Under the pieces are notes generated by a model. That model did no database searches, was not told the DNA's origin, and worked only from the letters and a program-made list of their open reading frames with translations. Positions 1-12,383 of a stretch of 64,000 bases of DNA are shown piece after piece. The stretch spans positions 123,630,621 through 123,694,620 of the forward strand of contig NC_048596.1 of assembly GCF_003668045.3 (NCBI RefSeq), in the 5' to 3' direction. Each line of letters starts with the position of its first letter. The first letter of the stretch is position 1. The position numbers were made by a program, and so were the translations under genes. The stretch is from Cricetulus griseus (taxonomy: Eukaryota > Chordata > Mammalia > Rodentia > Cricetidae).

Positions 1-1560
1 ATATCATATCATTATTGTGCCTGCATTTACCACAACCCATCACATAAGGTCAAGAGTGGAATTTTCCACATGTAAATTATGTCATTCATGGCTCAAAGTT
101 CTGGGTGTTGGAGGAACATTTAAGATTCCAAATGTTCAGATGAGGGATGGCAATGTGTACTTCAGCCTGCACGTTAAACATCTGCATTTTATCCGTCTTT
201 CTTGATCCCTTGAGGCTTTTAGATATTGTTGGGAACCGTGAGAGTTCCTGCCTGCTTGGGATTCTCATTCAACTTCCACATAGATCGTGCTGCCTTCAGA
301 AGAAGCAGGGATATCCTCCATCATCTGTTGTCTACAGGGGGAAGGGAACAATGTCCTCTACCAGTTCCAGATGCTAAGTCACCGTGTGTCATTGGAGACC
401 TTCCAGCTGAGTTCACAATACAACTCATAACTTGAAGAGGAAGTGCAGTGCACGAGGGGGGTGGCCTGGCACAGTGAAGGCTTTAAAACCCACGCTCATA
501 AAACAAGATGGGAAAATTCATCGGTGAGCTTTACAGCCTACAAAATTTGCAGTGTGTATTTGATGGATGCTCTTTAATGTTCCCTACAAGGAAGATGAGC
601 ATAGACCCTGGGGGAAGTGCAGGATGTAGGGCTCTACCTCCCTGCATGGAAACCAGACACGTTTCCTCTCCATATTCACAAAGGGGTCCTTCAGGTAGGC
701 AGGCAAACCCGGGGCTCCATTGGGCAGTTGATCCACTTCCTCCAGACCTCTAGCTACACACAAGAGAAGCCAATGGTATTTGACTTGAATTCACTTATAA
801 GGCCCCGGTGTTTGGGGGAATTTCCTTTCATGTTTATTCTGAAAAAGTGTGACCCCCAAAAGTTAGCATTGCCCTTGTGTGCACAGTTTGATAATGGCCA
901 CAGAAACAACACAGTGTCCTATGAGCTTCTTTTTGTGATATTCACTTTTCTTGCTGATAGTTTCAAACCCCAGAGCCTCTCATCTAACCCTGACATTAAT
1001 TGCCTTAAGCCTAGACAAGCCCCCAGAGTGGCTATGAGAGACCACCAAATGCCACAAAGAAAACTGGGTGCTTGGAGGTAGGCAGACAGCAGAGAACTCC
1101 TGCTCTAGAGAGTGTGTGCCAACACCCATTCCACTCTCCACCTCCTCTATCTTCCCCATGTAAATGGAGTTTTTAATTGATCTAAGTAATAAAAACCTGG
1201 AGTCAGATATAGAGGAAAATGCTGAGAGATCGGAGAGAAGGAGCAAGCTGCCGCCACCACACCTTACCTACTTAGCGTCTCAGCAGACGAGAATGAGTTC
1301 CTGTTTCTCCCTGCTTATATCCTGTTTCTGCCCAGCTACCTCACTTCCTGTCTGTACAGATCTCCAGACCTCTATGGTTAGCAAGTGGCAAGCTCCATTC
1401 TCTAACCCCCAGGCAGGCTTCATTTGTACAAGCAAGATATCACCACATCCCCATTTCTCTCAGCCAAGGCCTCACAAAGCTGTTCCTTCTGGTGTTTGTA
1501 GACTGGGTGAAGGGAACAAACATCTCTTAATATCTCTTAATATTAATGTCTCCACCTTAA
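1..1560. other. No feature recognised
   Basis: No SINE, LTR or gene match seen. The open frames here (up to 159 codons) have no recognisable domain. Confidence 0.5.
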
Positions 1561-1569
1561 TATTTGAGA

Positions 1570-1975
1570 CAATGTCTCTCACTGAACCTGGAGCTCACCA
1601 ATTGCTAGACTGGCAAACTCTTAGGTTCCATCCATCTCCCTAGCTCTCGCCCTAGAGTTGCAAATATGCACCACTATGTCTGGTTTCCAAATGAGTGGGT
1701 GCTGCAGATCCAAACTCAGGTCCTTATTCTTGTGTGACAAGCACTTTACTGATTGAGCCATCTCCTCTAGCTTGTTGGATTTTTTTTGTTTTGAGACAAT
1801 GTTTTTCATCTAGTGCTGCCCACCAGTGAACCCCAAAGGGCCACCCATCTCTGCCCCCTCAGCACTGAGATTATAAGCACATGCCTGGCTTTTTCACAGG
1901 GGACCAAATGCAAGTGTTCTGGCTTGCAAGGCAAGTACATTGACTGAGCTTTCTCCCCAGCACTTGATGTTCTAT
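1570..1975 (-). repeat. B4/B2-like SINE remnants
   Basis: Reverse-strand 'gacaagcactttactgattgagccatctcctctagc' style SINE heads, twice, strongly diverged. Confidence 0.45.
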
Positions 1976-2009
1976 TTGACTTTAGTCAAACAAACCACCA
2001 TCATTCATT

Positions 2010-2395
2010 CATGATGGTGGAGTTTCTGTTCTGCCTGGTCCCCGAAGTTCTTTAGTCCCAAATAAACACACAGACGCTTATATTAATTATAGACTGGCCA
2101 ATGGCTCAGGCTTCTTATTGGCTAGCTTTCTCTTAATTATTAATTCATTTCTATTAAACTATGTATTGCCACGAGGCTGTGGCTTACCCATAATGCTCTG
2201 GTGTGTTACTCCTTCAGCCACTGCATGGAGTCTCTCTTGAAACTCACTCTCTGCCTGTCTTTTCCCAGAATTTTCCTAGTCTGGTAGCCCCACCTATACT
2301 TCCTTCCTGGCTACTGGCCAATCCGTGTTTTTATTCATCAACCAATAAGAGATTCACAGCATACAGAAGGACATCCCCCATCCCATCCACTTGAT
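2010..2395 (-). repeat. Interspersed repeat, copy A (reverse)
   Basis: Reverse complement matches 9425-9775 through landmarks such as aataagaagcctgag and attaatataagc. Seen in cricetid-type genomes; class uncertain (LTR-like). Confidence 0.5.
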
Positions 2396-2399
2396 CCTC

Positions 2400-3540
2400 T
2401 CTGAGATGTCAAAGGACATTTGGATGCACACTGAGCAATTTTAAGGGAGTTCTTGTCACATGGTGGCCATGGGAATGATGCCCCTGGAGCTGGGATGTGG
2501 AAAGACCACTTTCCAACCCTTCCTAGTTTCACAGTTTTAGCTCTAACCTCCCTTTCTGCCTGGAACACAGCCTGCCTGGCCTGGAGGAAGGCCATTTCTA
2601 TACCAACCGAGCTCCACCCTTTCTCTCATTCTCCTCACTCATCTACTGAAAAGCCATACTCACCTTGTTGCCCACCCTGTTTCAAACCCTTCAGCCGATT
2701 CTCTGTTGACTTCAAGGTAAAACCCAAAGCTCCTGACAAGGCTGATAGGATGCACACGGTCAATGCAACCTGGCCCCTGCTTCTCTCTCCAACTTCAACT
2801 AAATGCAGGGAACCCTATGCTTTACCTATACAATATTGGGAGAGTCTCACAGTCTCCCAGAGCATTGCTCACCCTGTTCCTTGTTTCATAGTTCATCTAG
2901 ACAATCCTATTCATCTCTCCAGGACCTAACTCCTGCATCACCTCCTCCAGACTGTCCTTTTGGATAGCCTTGCCTAGGTCCTTCCTCTCCCAACTTGAGT
3001 CGAGGCTAGCTGTCTCACTCCTGGACTTAGATGGGCAAACAGCCAGCCTGGTCAGGAGGTCTCAGTCAGTGACTCAATCATTGCTGCACACCAGAAAGCA
3101 CCTGTGGATCCTTCCTTTCATTCCCTGTGCAATTTATCTGTGTCAAAAGATGGAAAAGCAAAGTGGTTCAGCCTCCCTGAACAGTTTCCCACCTTCACCT
3201 CCCCAGGCAGCTCCAGATGCTATCCGTAGCCTCTCTGCTGTTCCTCGTCTCCAACTCTCCCTCCCTCCTCTCCACTCAGGGAGCTGAGCTTCCCCAGCTG
3301 GAGCCTCTAGCGAGCAGGCTCTTTCTGCTGCTCCCTAACTACCCAGTAGAGATACCATCTCTTCCCTTAGGAACTGTTCCTGCCCAGTAATCAGAAACCT
3401 GGTCCAGAGCCAAACCCAGTCATCCTGAAAGGTATCTGCCCCTTCGGAAGGAAAAGGCTCTGTGTCCAGCCTTGGCCCCTCTCTCCTCCCAAGCTTCCTG
3501 ACTCCTCCATGAACTTCCTGCAGTCTATATTAAAAAAAAA
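2400..3540. other. No feature recognised
   Basis: Apparently unique sequence with weak C/T bias and a short A-run at 3532-3544. No gene or repeat assigned. Confidence 0.5.
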
Positions 3541-3551
3541 AAAATGCTGAG

Positions 3552-3959
3552 TGTCATAGTTTGGGTTCCTAATGTTACAAGAGAAACACCATGACCAAAA
3601 GGCAAGTTGGGGAGGAACGGGTTTATTTGATTTACACTTCAGCATTGCTGTTCATCACTGAAGGAAGTTAGGATAGGAACTCAAATAGGGAAGAATCCTG
3701 GAGGCAGGAGCCGATACAGAGGCCATGGAGGGGAGCTGCTTACTGGCTTGCTCATCATGACTTGCTCAGCCTGCTTTCTTATAGAACCCTGGACTAGCAG
3801 CCCAGGAATGGCATCACCCTCCATTGGCTGGGCCTTCCCCCCATTGATCACTAAATAAGAAAATCCTTACAGCTGGATCTAATGGAGGCATTTCCTCAGC
3901 TGAGGCCCCTTCCTCTGATGACTCTAGCTTGTGTCAAGGTGACACACAAAACTAGTACA
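3552..3959 (-). repeat. 3' LTR of the non-autonomous element
   Basis: Diverged copy of 5284-5685, ending TGTACTAG/...CTATGACA on the minus strand. Confidence 0.75.
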
Positions 3960-4953
3960 ACTGATCCCTTGTCAACTTGACACACAAACACATCACTATT
4001 AAGCCACTACTCTTCCATTCTTATTCATCCCCAAGATCTTAAGAAACATTAGAAGTCCCAGTGTTTACAAATTCAAACACATTAAAGTTTTAGTCCCTTT
4101 AAAATAACCAATCTCCTTTAAAATCCAAAGTCTTTAAAAATTCAAGTCTCTCAACTGTGGGCTTTAGTAAAATATGTTCTTACTTCAACAGAGAAGAATC
4201 AGGGCACAGTCACAATCAAATCAAAGCAAAACAAAATTCCAATCATCCAATGTCTGGGATCTACTCAAGATCTTCTTGACTCCTCCAAAAAGTTTGGGTC
4301 CCTTCTCTGGCTCTGCCTTCTACAGTACACACAGCTCAACTTCTAGGTTTTGGCTGGCTCCACTCCACTGCTACTGATGTTCTTGGTGGTCATCCCATGG
4401 TCCTAACATCTCCAACATGCTGGGGTCTTCTGCTGAAACTAGGCTGTACTTTCACCAATCGCCTCTCATAGGTTCTCCTCATGGTGCCAAGCCTCAACTT
4501 CTTTGCATGAGTCCTTTGTACTGGGCTTTCAACTGCCACTGAAGCTGTACCTTCACCAATGGCTTCTCCTGGCCTCTCATAGTGTCAAGCCTCAGCTGAA
4601 CCCTTCAAGCCTTCAAAAACCAGTACCACCTGGGTGACTCTTACACATTACCAAGTCCAGCTGGCAGCACAAGGTACAACCTTGGCCTCCTCTGGAACAC
4701 AGCTTCTCTGTGTTCTCAGGAAACACTTCCCAGATTTCACTAGTGATGCTGGTCTCTTCTTAATCACCGCTAATTTCTTAGCTCCAGCTAACCAGCATCA
4801 ATTGTCCCAGTAATGTAAAGGTTTCACTTCAGTAGTTCTGGTATCTTGTTAATCACTGCTGATTCTTCAGCCCCAGCTAACCAGAACCACAGGAACTTAA
4901 TTCAAAATAACAAATGGCCCTGAAAGAGTCTTTTTGGGAGTGGTGGGGGTGGT

Positions 4954-5066
4954 GTTTTGAGACAGAGTTTCTCTGTGGCTTTGGAGACTGTCCTGGAACT
5001 CAGAGATCCACCCACCTCTGCCTCCCGAGTGCTGAGACTAAAGGTGTGTGCCACCACCGCCCAGCT
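4954..5066 (-). mobile_element. B1 SINE
   Basis: Reads TTTTGAGACAGAGTTTCTCTGTG...CCACCGCCCAGC; inserted inside the LTR element. Confidence 0.8.
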
Positions 5067-5262
5067 TCCCTGATAGAGTCTTTAGACTTCCCTCTGAAAC
5101 TTTTCAAACCAGGCCTCCACATCTTTCAATATTCTCATCTTCCAAGTTTCCACAGAACATCCCACTGAAGTCACTCAACACTCAATGGCTTTTCTAGCCC
5201 AAAGTTCCAAAGTCCTTCCACAATGCTCCCAAAAAACATGGTCATGTCTGTCATAGCAGTAC

Positions 5263-5280
5263 CCCACTAGACTGGTACCA
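5263..5280 (-). other. Diverged primer binding site, tRNA-Leu-like
   Basis: Starts TGGTACCAG three bases from the LTR and continues to AGTGGGG with a small insertion relative to the tRNA-Leu complement. Confidence 0.5.
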
Positions 5281-5283
5281 ATT

Positions 5284-5685
5284 TTTCTTAGGGTTTGTAT
5301 TGCTGCAAGGAAAACATCATAACCAAAAGGCAAGTTGTGAAGGAAAGAGTTTATTTGGCTTACACTTCAGCATTGCTGTTCATCACTGAAGGAAGTCAGG
5401 ACAGGAACTCAAACAGGGCAGGATCCTGGTGGAAGGAGCTGATACAGAGGCCATGGAGAGGGGTGCTGCTTACTTCACATGGCTTGCTCAACCCATCTTC
5501 TTAAAGACCCCTGGACCAGCACCCCAGGGATGGCACCACTCACCATGGGCTGGGCCCTCCCCCATTGATCACTAAATGAGAAATTGCCTTACAGCTGGAT
5601 CTCATGGAGGTATTTCCTCAACTGAGGCTCCTTCCTCTGATGACTCTAGCTTGTGTCAATTTGATGCACAAAACCACCGAGTGCA
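5284..5685 (-). repeat. 5' LTR of the non-autonomous element
   Basis: Aligns throughout with 3552-3959 (shared landmarks: aaccaaaaggcaagtt, gcattgctgttcatcactg, gatgactctagcttgtgtca). It carries AATAAAC on the minus strand. Confidence 0.75.
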
Positions 5686-5709
5686 CTGAGTTCATTGGAA
5701 CATCACAAT

Positions 5710-6000
5710 AGTCACTGCTCTTTAGAGGTAGAAGCAGGAGGATCAGAAGTTCAAGGCCAGCCTGGATTACATGAGCCCCTGTCTCCCCCACCCTAAAACA
5801 AAGCCTCTTTCTCTATTCAAACTGTAAAGGGCAAAGGCATGTCATGAAGTGCAAGATACCTTCTCCACACACCCTCCTCTATTTACAGGAGGGCCAGGGA
5901 TTCAAGATAAGCTTGGCCTATATAGTGAGTTTGAGGCCAGCCTGGGATACAAAAGACTCTGTCTCCAAAAGCAATAGCTAGACATGCTGGGGCTTAATGT
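5710..6000 (+). repeat. Degenerate B1-like SINE pieces
   Basis: Two remnants (about 5725-5810 and 5885-5985) keep 'ttcaaggccagcctgg' and 'gaggccagcctggg' cores. Confidence 0.45.
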
Positions 6001-6126
6001 GGTAATACACATTAAGCTCAGACTCCATCCTTAACAATGAAAGAAAAAAAAAAGTTCATGATGATGGAGTTCATGCTACCATAATTCTCACCAACTTTTT
6101 TATTCTTCTTTCTTGGGGGGGAAGGG

Positions 6127-6276
6127 GGTTTCAAGACAGCATTTCCCTGTGTAGCTCTGGTCATCCTGGAACTACCTCTGTAGACCAGCTGGCCTACAAG
6201 ATACACCTGGCAGAGATCCACCTGCCTTTGCCTACCAGGTACTGGGATTATAGGTGTATGCCACCACCACCTGGCT
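6127..6276 (-). mobile_element. B1 SINE
   Basis: Reverse B1 ending CCACCACCACCTGGC, with a short internal insertion. Confidence 0.75.
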
Positions 6277-6599
6277 AATTTTCTTATTCTTTAATTGAAA
6301 GCTTGACACAAGGAGAAGAAACAAGTTGCTAATGCCCAGCATGAGAGTCCATAGCTGCCCTGTGCTTGCCTCCTGGCTCTACCTTCGCTAATACCCATGT
6401 CTTCCCAACTACTGGTACAGCCACCTTCAGCAGAAGCCCCTACACCATGGGCTCCCAGCCATTCCTCGAATGCCTTGCTGACCAGAGACCCTGCTGACCA
6501 GAGACCTTGCTAATCAGAGACCTGGCTGACCAGAGGTTTGGTTGACCAAGCTCTTCCTGGAGCAGGGTGAAGACGTGGTCACTTCCACATCTTTATTTT

Positions 6600-6735
6600 G
6601 TTTGTTGTTTGTTGTTTGTTGTTTTTTGAAACAAGGTCTCAAATTTGAAATGTACTCCATGATGACCTTCAACTTCTGATCCTCCTATCGCTACCAACCA
6701 AGTGCATATTGACAGGTGTGTCCACCATGTCCAGC
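6600..6735 (-). repeat. Diverged B1-like SINE
   Basis: Preceded by (TTTG)n; retains 'gaaacaaggtctca' and 'tgacaggtgtgtccaccatg'. Confidence 0.4.
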
Positions 6736-6783
6736 ATACCTGGACGTCCTAGTGGCAAAGTCTGCGGGAAGCATGTTGGAAGT

Positions 6784-6798
6784 CACACACACACACAT

Positions 6799-6860
<62 letters not shown>
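6784..6860. repeat. (CA)n microsatellite
   Basis: About 38 CA units with one ATG interruption near 6797. Confidence 0.95.
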
Positions 6861-6863
<3 letters not shown>

Positions 6864-7127
6864 TGCTCCTGGGCCACTTGTTTTCAGGCACTTTCCCTGC
6901 TCTGGACTCCATCCATCTCCACATCAGCTCTCTGGCGCCATCTTGTGTCAGTTCCCAAAACCCCAAAGACAGGGCTATTTCTGTCTAATCCCATTGTTTT
7001 TAAATAACAAAAAAGTCATATTGTAGAACATATTTTACCACCTAAACTGAGTGTGTAATATGTGAACTATGGGAACTGAGACTGGAAAATCAAGAATTGA
7101 GACTAGAGATAGGCAGATCTCTCCACC

Positions 7128-7130
<3 letters not shown>

Positions 7131-7173
<43 letters not shown>
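7131..7173. repeat. (CA)n microsatellite
   Basis: About 21 uninterrupted CA units. Confidence 0.95.
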
Positions 7174-7175
<2 letters not shown>

Positions 7176-7358
7176 TTCTGGATTTTAAATAACACCCAGA
7201 AATGGAAACTTTTCTAATTCTTGTGGAATTGCTAACAAATCCGCTCCACAAAGAAACAATGGAAGGTACTTTTAGTACATTCCACGGGGAAAGGGAAGAA
7301 GATCACTTCAGAGCTATAGTCCCTGGGCAATTTTTATTGTCTTTGAAAGTGTTTTAAA

Positions 7359-7502
7359 GCCTAGAAGCTGTAGCACACACCTTTAATCCCAGCACTCAGG
7401 AAGCAGAGGCAGGCGCATCTCTGTGAGTTCGAGACCAGCCTGGTCTACAAAAGCTAGTTCCAGGACAGCCTCCAAAGCCACAGAGAAACCCTGTCTCAAA
7501 AT
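7359..7502 (+). mobile_element. B1 SINE
   Basis: Full-length B1; 'tgttttaaa' on both sides looks like its target duplication. Confidence 0.8.
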
Positions 7503-7519
7503 CACCCCCCAAAAAAAAT

Positions 7520-9190
7520 TGTTTTAAATCATCCCTGTACCCTCAAGAAATCCTGTCCTGAAGGGAACAGATAAAGGCTGGAACATGGGCTGGGTTCCCA
7601 GCCCACTTTTTCACTTCACAGCTTCACACAGAGCCTGCAGGGTTCACACAAGACTGACAGGCATAAGGCCCCAAAACAGAGACAGAAGACCAGCCTTCCA
7701 CATCTGGGGCCTAGCATAAGCCAAAGGATTAGTGCATGCAGGCATATCCTTATATCATGGAGATAACGCCTCAAGAAAGGAAAAAGTAGTGTTTCCCCAG
7801 GGAGAAAGAAAGTAGATGGAAGTTGTAAAAAATTTTAAGTCTCACTTTTTCGAAAAACGCATAGTCTGGTTTTAATGCCGAAGAACAAGGGTCTAAAAGT
7901 CTGCCCTTTGCTATCAGTAACTTCTCATGGCTTCAGCAGCTATGCTCCTCACCAGGGCCAATAATACTGGTCTCGGGAGTGAGATGCCCCAAATCCAGCA
8001 TTCTTAGGACAAAGACTGATTCAGACTTGTGCCTGGCACACTGGCATATCCTGGTGATGGTGTGAGAATGGGAGTCCTTCTATTGCTGCCTCAAATCTGT
8101 GTCCTCTTCTAACTAGTGTCCAAGCTTACTTACTAACAACATCTGACATTCCTGGGTCATTGCCACACATTGGCACTATACACCAAGCTCTTTCATTTAA
8201 CTTCAAGAAAGCCAAAGGTAGCCATGGCTAAGTCTCCCACTATTCAGAGACATTGGGTATCACACTGGTCAGAGTGGGGACATTGCTGTAACAAAAACTC
8301 ACCGTTTAATAAGTGAAACGTTTACCTTTCTGAAGTGTTGTCCAGCAAGTGAGGACTCCCTCTAGTGGTCAGTTATACAGAGGCCAAATTGACTCCACGC
8401 TGCAACTCTCTACATTATGAGCCTGTGTCAGTCCCTTCACCCTCTGCTTCCTGGGAAGGCTTAGGTGGAGAAAATGAGAAAGCCCACAGTTCTAATGCAC
8501 CCTCAACCAGAGGGTTCCAGAAGCATCTCTGCCCGTACACCAACAACTAAATCCAGTCCCTTGGCTGCATCCACATGCAAGGAGCTAGGAAATAACCTCT
8601 TTTAAATTCCTGGGGGAAAGAAAGGAACACAAACAAATGCCTCTGAGGAATACCAGTCCCTACTGCCAAGAGCTTGCCTCAGGTTGTACGGCCAGTGTGA
8701 TTCCAGTGAAAGCCGGGCAGTTAAGAGGTGGTAGAACCTTCACAGGGCCGGGGCATATACAGGTCAATAGCACTTGTCATTGAAAGAGATCCTGGGCCCC
8801 CAGCCATTCTCTGTCTCTTTGCTTCCTGACTGCCATGAGGTAAGCCACCTGCCCTCCACTCCATCATGTGCTCCTACCACGATATACTGTGCTGCCCAAG
8901 GCCCAAAGCAACTGTGGACTGAAACCAGGAGCCAAGGTTAACCATTTCTGTTTTTAAGTTATTTATCTTGAGTATTTTGTCACAGCAACAGAAAACTAGC
9001 TAACACACCGGGCCTGGCTTGGCTGGGTCCTGCTTCTGGATCTCCCAGAAGGCTAGAGTCAAGGTTTCAGGCAGGGTTGGGACCTGACCTGAGTGAGGGA
9101 CCAGCTGAGTAAGCCTCTACTTCCCAGCTTCCCCATGGGTGTTCACTAGAGCCCACTTGCCACAGTGTTACAAAGGAAATCCCAAGTTTG
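7520..9190. other. Mostly unique sequence
   Basis: One weak CTCF-type site (8355). A frame at 8365-8550 of 61 codons has no known domain. Nothing else seen. Confidence 0.5.
8355..8371 (-). promoter_or_regulatory. CTCF-type site (weaker)
   Basis: CCCTCTAGTGG within this stretch fits the CTCF core with one mismatch, in the opposite orientation to the site at 31564. Confidence 0.35.
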
Positions 9191-9194
9191 GTTG

Positions 9195-9380
9195 CTTAAC
9201 TATAACAAGAATGTAGAACACAGAAACACCAGGTTTTGTTGCCTTTGTATGGAGTGCTGGGAATCAAACCCGGGACCTTATACTTGTTAGGCAGGTGCTC
9301 TACTATTGAACCGCAGCCCCTCTTACATGTATCCCAGTCATTCTCAGCCTCCCACATGCTGGGATCACAAGCAGGAAACA
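9195..9380 (-). repeat. B4/ID-B1-like SINE
   Basis: Reverse strand: 'ctgggaatcaaacccgggacc' head and 'cctcccacatgctgggatcac' B1 part. Confidence 0.5.
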
Positions 9381-9424
9381 CCACTCCCGCTTTTCTCCAC
9401 TGCTTATTAAATTAGCTAGTACAT

Positions 9425-9775
9425 GCTGTGGAGCAATCTTTGTACAACGTAAATGTGCTTTGTTCTCACTGTTAATAAAAAGCTGATTGCCCAACAGCTG
9501 GGCAGGAAGAGATTGGGAGAGACAACCTAACACAGAAATAATTCTGGGAGGAAGAAGGGCAGAGTCAGAGAGAGTCACTGGCAAATGCAGAGAAGCAAGA
9601 TGAGATGGCCATAATGAGAAAGGGTACCAAGCCAAATGGATAAACATAGATAAGAATTATGGGTTAATTTAATATGAGAGTTAGCTAGTAATGAGCCTGA
9701 GTTATTGGTGGAGCTTGTATAGTTCATATTCAGCCTCTGAGTGGTTATTTGGGACAGGAAACATCCATTTACAAG
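9425..9775 (+). repeat. Interspersed repeat, copy B (forward)
   Basis: Contains AATAAAAAGCTGATTG, then aagaattatgggttaattt and gcctctgagtggttattt. Opposite orientation to the copy at 2010. Confidence 0.5.
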
Positions 9776-10085
9776 TACAGGTTTATTTTGGCCTACACTT
9801 TAAGAGGATAGAGCCATCATTTAAGGGAAGGGATGGTGACAGGTGGCACCATAGTAGTTAGAGCACATGGCAGTTACTGGATCACATCCCAGTGGACCAG
9901 GAAGCAAAAATAGGACAGGATCAGGACCCAGCCGTGAACTTCAAGACCCACTCCCCATCAAGTCATTTCTTGAACCTAGGCTCCACCTCCCAGAGATGCC
10001 ACCACCTCCCAAAACATCATTCCTATAGTCTTACAGTTCTAACACTGTTCCAAAGTCCAGTGTCCCTTCTGAGACTCAAGCCAAT
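9776..10085. repeat. Old interspersed repeat fragment
   Basis: A 'ggtttattttggcctacact' start and later 'accaggaagcaaaaata' suggest the same broad family as 10860-11000. Diverged. Confidence 0.3.
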
Positions 10086-10157
10086 CTCTTAACTATGCAC
10101 CCCTGTAAACAGAAAAAAAAAATTAATTTAAGAGCCCAAGAAAGGGAGAGGAAAGAG

Positions 10158-10395
10158 GGAGGAGCTAAACAGACAGCTTAGTGGTTAAAAGCACTTACTG
10201 CTCTCATGGAAAACCCAGCATTCAATTCCCAGTACCCTTGTGATGGCTCACAATTGCCTATAACCCCAGTCCCCGGGGAACTGATGCCTTCTGACTTCCT
10301 TAGGCTCCTGTATGCATGTGGTGCATATGTATATATACACTTGGGCACACACATACTCATTAAAAAGAGAAGGAAATTATGTGTTAATTGAATAA
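10158..10395 (+). mobile_element. B3-type SINE
   Basis: tRNA-derived head 'acagcttagtggttaaaagcactt' and AT-rich tail 'cattaaaaagag'. Confidence 0.65.
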
Positions 10396-10859
10396 AATAC
10401 TTCAATATGCAACAGCACAGAATGGACACAGCAAAATATCAGATCCAAGTAAAACTGAAACCCAGCAAGGAAAACCATACCATTCCATATTTGGTACCTA
10501 GGGCTCTTGGTGGCATTATCTGGACTCCAGACAACTTGGGCAGCTCCACCTTCCAACTCCATGTAGCTGTCCTTGCCAGATGTCCCACATTTCTGGCATC
10601 TCCAATATCCTGAGATCTCCTGAGTTCTTCTGGGGACATCCATGTAGGAAATATGGCCCTGCCAATGTTGCCTTGCCTCCGCACCTTTCTGGAACATTGG
10701 CACAATGTTCTAATAACCTCCTCGCTGTGACATTTGGCATACCTACACTCCCAGCACCATATAGATGATCATGCCATCTACTGCAAGTTCAGTGTGTAAC
10801 CTGACCTCCATTGGCCCCAGGTGCAGCAGCCTCTGGGCCTGTACCTAGTCAAACCTGGG

Positions 10860-11000
10860 GAAATGTTTTCCAGCAACTGCAGGGAGGAAGGGTCTATTTT
10901 GGCTCATGGTGGGAGGGGATGCCTTCCATCGTGGTAGGGAAACTATGGTAGCAAACTACTCTGTAGCAGTGGGGACTTGCAGTTGCTACTTGATCACATT
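10860..11000. repeat. Old interspersed repeat fragment
   Basis: 'ggtctattttggctcatggtgg' through 'caccaggaagcagag' resembles the fragment at 9776. Confidence 0.3.
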
Positions 11001-11077
11001 TCATTACACCAGGAAGCAGAGCTGTTGATTTTTCTAATGCAAACAAAGAACATATAATTACCATTAAAATATATAAT

Positions 11078-11220
11078 ATAACCAGGCATGTGATACATGC
11101 CTGTAATCCCAGCACTTAGGAAGTAGAAGCAAAAAGATCAGTAGTTCAAGGCCAGCCTCAGCTATATAATGGGTTGAAGACTACTCTAAACTATATGAGG
11201 CTGTATCTCAAAAATAAACA
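11078..11220 (+). mobile_element. Diverged B1 SINE
   Basis: 'cctgtaatcccagcacttagg' to 'tgtatctcaaaaataaac'; a TG repeat follows its tail. Confidence 0.65.
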
Positions 11221-11230
11221 AAAAACGAAA

Positions 11231-11232
<2 letters not shown>

Positions 11233-11284
<52 letters not shown>
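11233..11284. repeat. (TG)n microsatellite
   Basis: About 26 TG units. Confidence 0.95.
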
Positions 11285-11285
<1 letters not shown>

Positions 11286-11617
11286 TATACAGTTCTATCA
11301 TGGGTTTAATACTTGTTCGAGGACAGTTCATATGATTATATATTTTACATAACTAAAATCCAATTATATAAACAAACACTTAAAAGACAGTTTGTTCTTG
11401 GATTTCATATGTTTACACTCAAGAGTCATGATTTTGAAGCTTTTCTTTTTAAAGCACCAAAAATCAACTGTTTTAATCAAGAACATTTGTGGTTCCCTGA
11501 TAGTAGTACACTGAACATTGTTAAAGCCTACAAAAGTGGAGCCTCTGGAGTCCAACTGGGTCACCTCCTCCTCCTTTCAGATTTCCCAGCCTGGGCTCAT
11601 AGAACATGGTCCTCTTT

Positions 11618-11835
11618 GTAAGATTTGTTTGCTTCCTTTTAATTCTATGTGTGTATGAGTGCCCGTACGAATGTACTCCACAAAAGTGTCTGGTCCCTGC
11701 AGAGGCCAGAAGAAAGCATCCAGTCTCCTCGAACTGGAGTCACAGGTGGTTGCAAGCCACCCTATATACATGGTGGGAACCAAACTCTGCAAGAGCAGTA
11801 CGTGCTCTTAACCTGTGTTAGTCACTAGTCCCGAA
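11618..11835 (-). mobile_element. B3-type SINE
   Basis: Reverse: 'ggccagaagaaagcatccagtc' body and 'agagcagtacgtgctcttaacc' head. Confidence 0.65.
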
Positions 11836-12116
11836 CACAATTGCTTGTCATATATTAGCCTGCATTTCCACGATCTAACACCAGAGGGCTAGGCCTTAGC
11901 TGCTCAATACTTAACTCTGTTACTGTCCACAAAGTGCTATCAAAAAAGTCCTGTTTCAGGCCACCAAGTTTAACTCTTTTGAAAAAAGATGTCTCCATTA
12001 AAGCAAAAACTCACTGTAGTGTATCCTAGGAAATTAAGCAATTTAGTAGCATCATACTTCAGTAAGATCAGATATCTGCAAGCTGCAAACCACAAAACAG
12101 TTGAAAAGAAATGCAG

Positions 12117-12298
12117 GGGCTGGAGAGATGGCTCAGAGGTTAAGAGCACTGGCTGCTCTTCCAGAGGTCCTCAGTTCAATTCTCAGCACCCCCATGGTGG
12201 CTCACAACAATCCATAATGAGATCTGGTGCCCCCTTCGGGCCTGCAGGCATACATGAGCAGGAACAATATATACATAATAAATAAATCTTTAAAAGAA
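12117..12298 (+). mobile_element. B2 SINE
   Basis: Full B2 from GGGGCTGGAGAGATGGCTCA to an AATAAATAAATC tail; intact A and B box region. Confidence 0.85.
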
Positions 12299-12383
12299 AG
12301 AAATGCCATAGGAAGGTCATACATTTGAGTATTGACAGTAGACAAAGACATGCATAGACCTGGGAGAAAAAATCAAGAGCACA

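Larger units (their letters stand above)
3552..5685 (-). mobile_element. Complete non-autonomous LTR retrotransposon (class III/MaLR-like)
   Basis: Two direct terminal repeats (about 405 bp) flank about 1.3 kb with no retroviral coding sequence. CTGAG is duplicated on both sides (3547-3551 and 5686-5690), a 5-bp target duplication. Next to the 5' LTR the minus strand reads TGGTACCAGT...AGTGGGG, a diverged tRNA-Leu-type primer site. LTR ends are TG...CA allowing for one change. A B1 (4954-5066) has inserted into the interior. Many substitutions separate the LTRs, so it is old. The family name was not assigned. Confidence 0.8.

Noticed and set aside
617..1081. 154-codon plus-strand frame
   Set aside because: Starts with GTG, no recognisable domain, no splice or promoter context.
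6691..7026. Frames rich in His-Thr or Cys-Val
   Set aside because: Translations of the CA/TG microsatellite.
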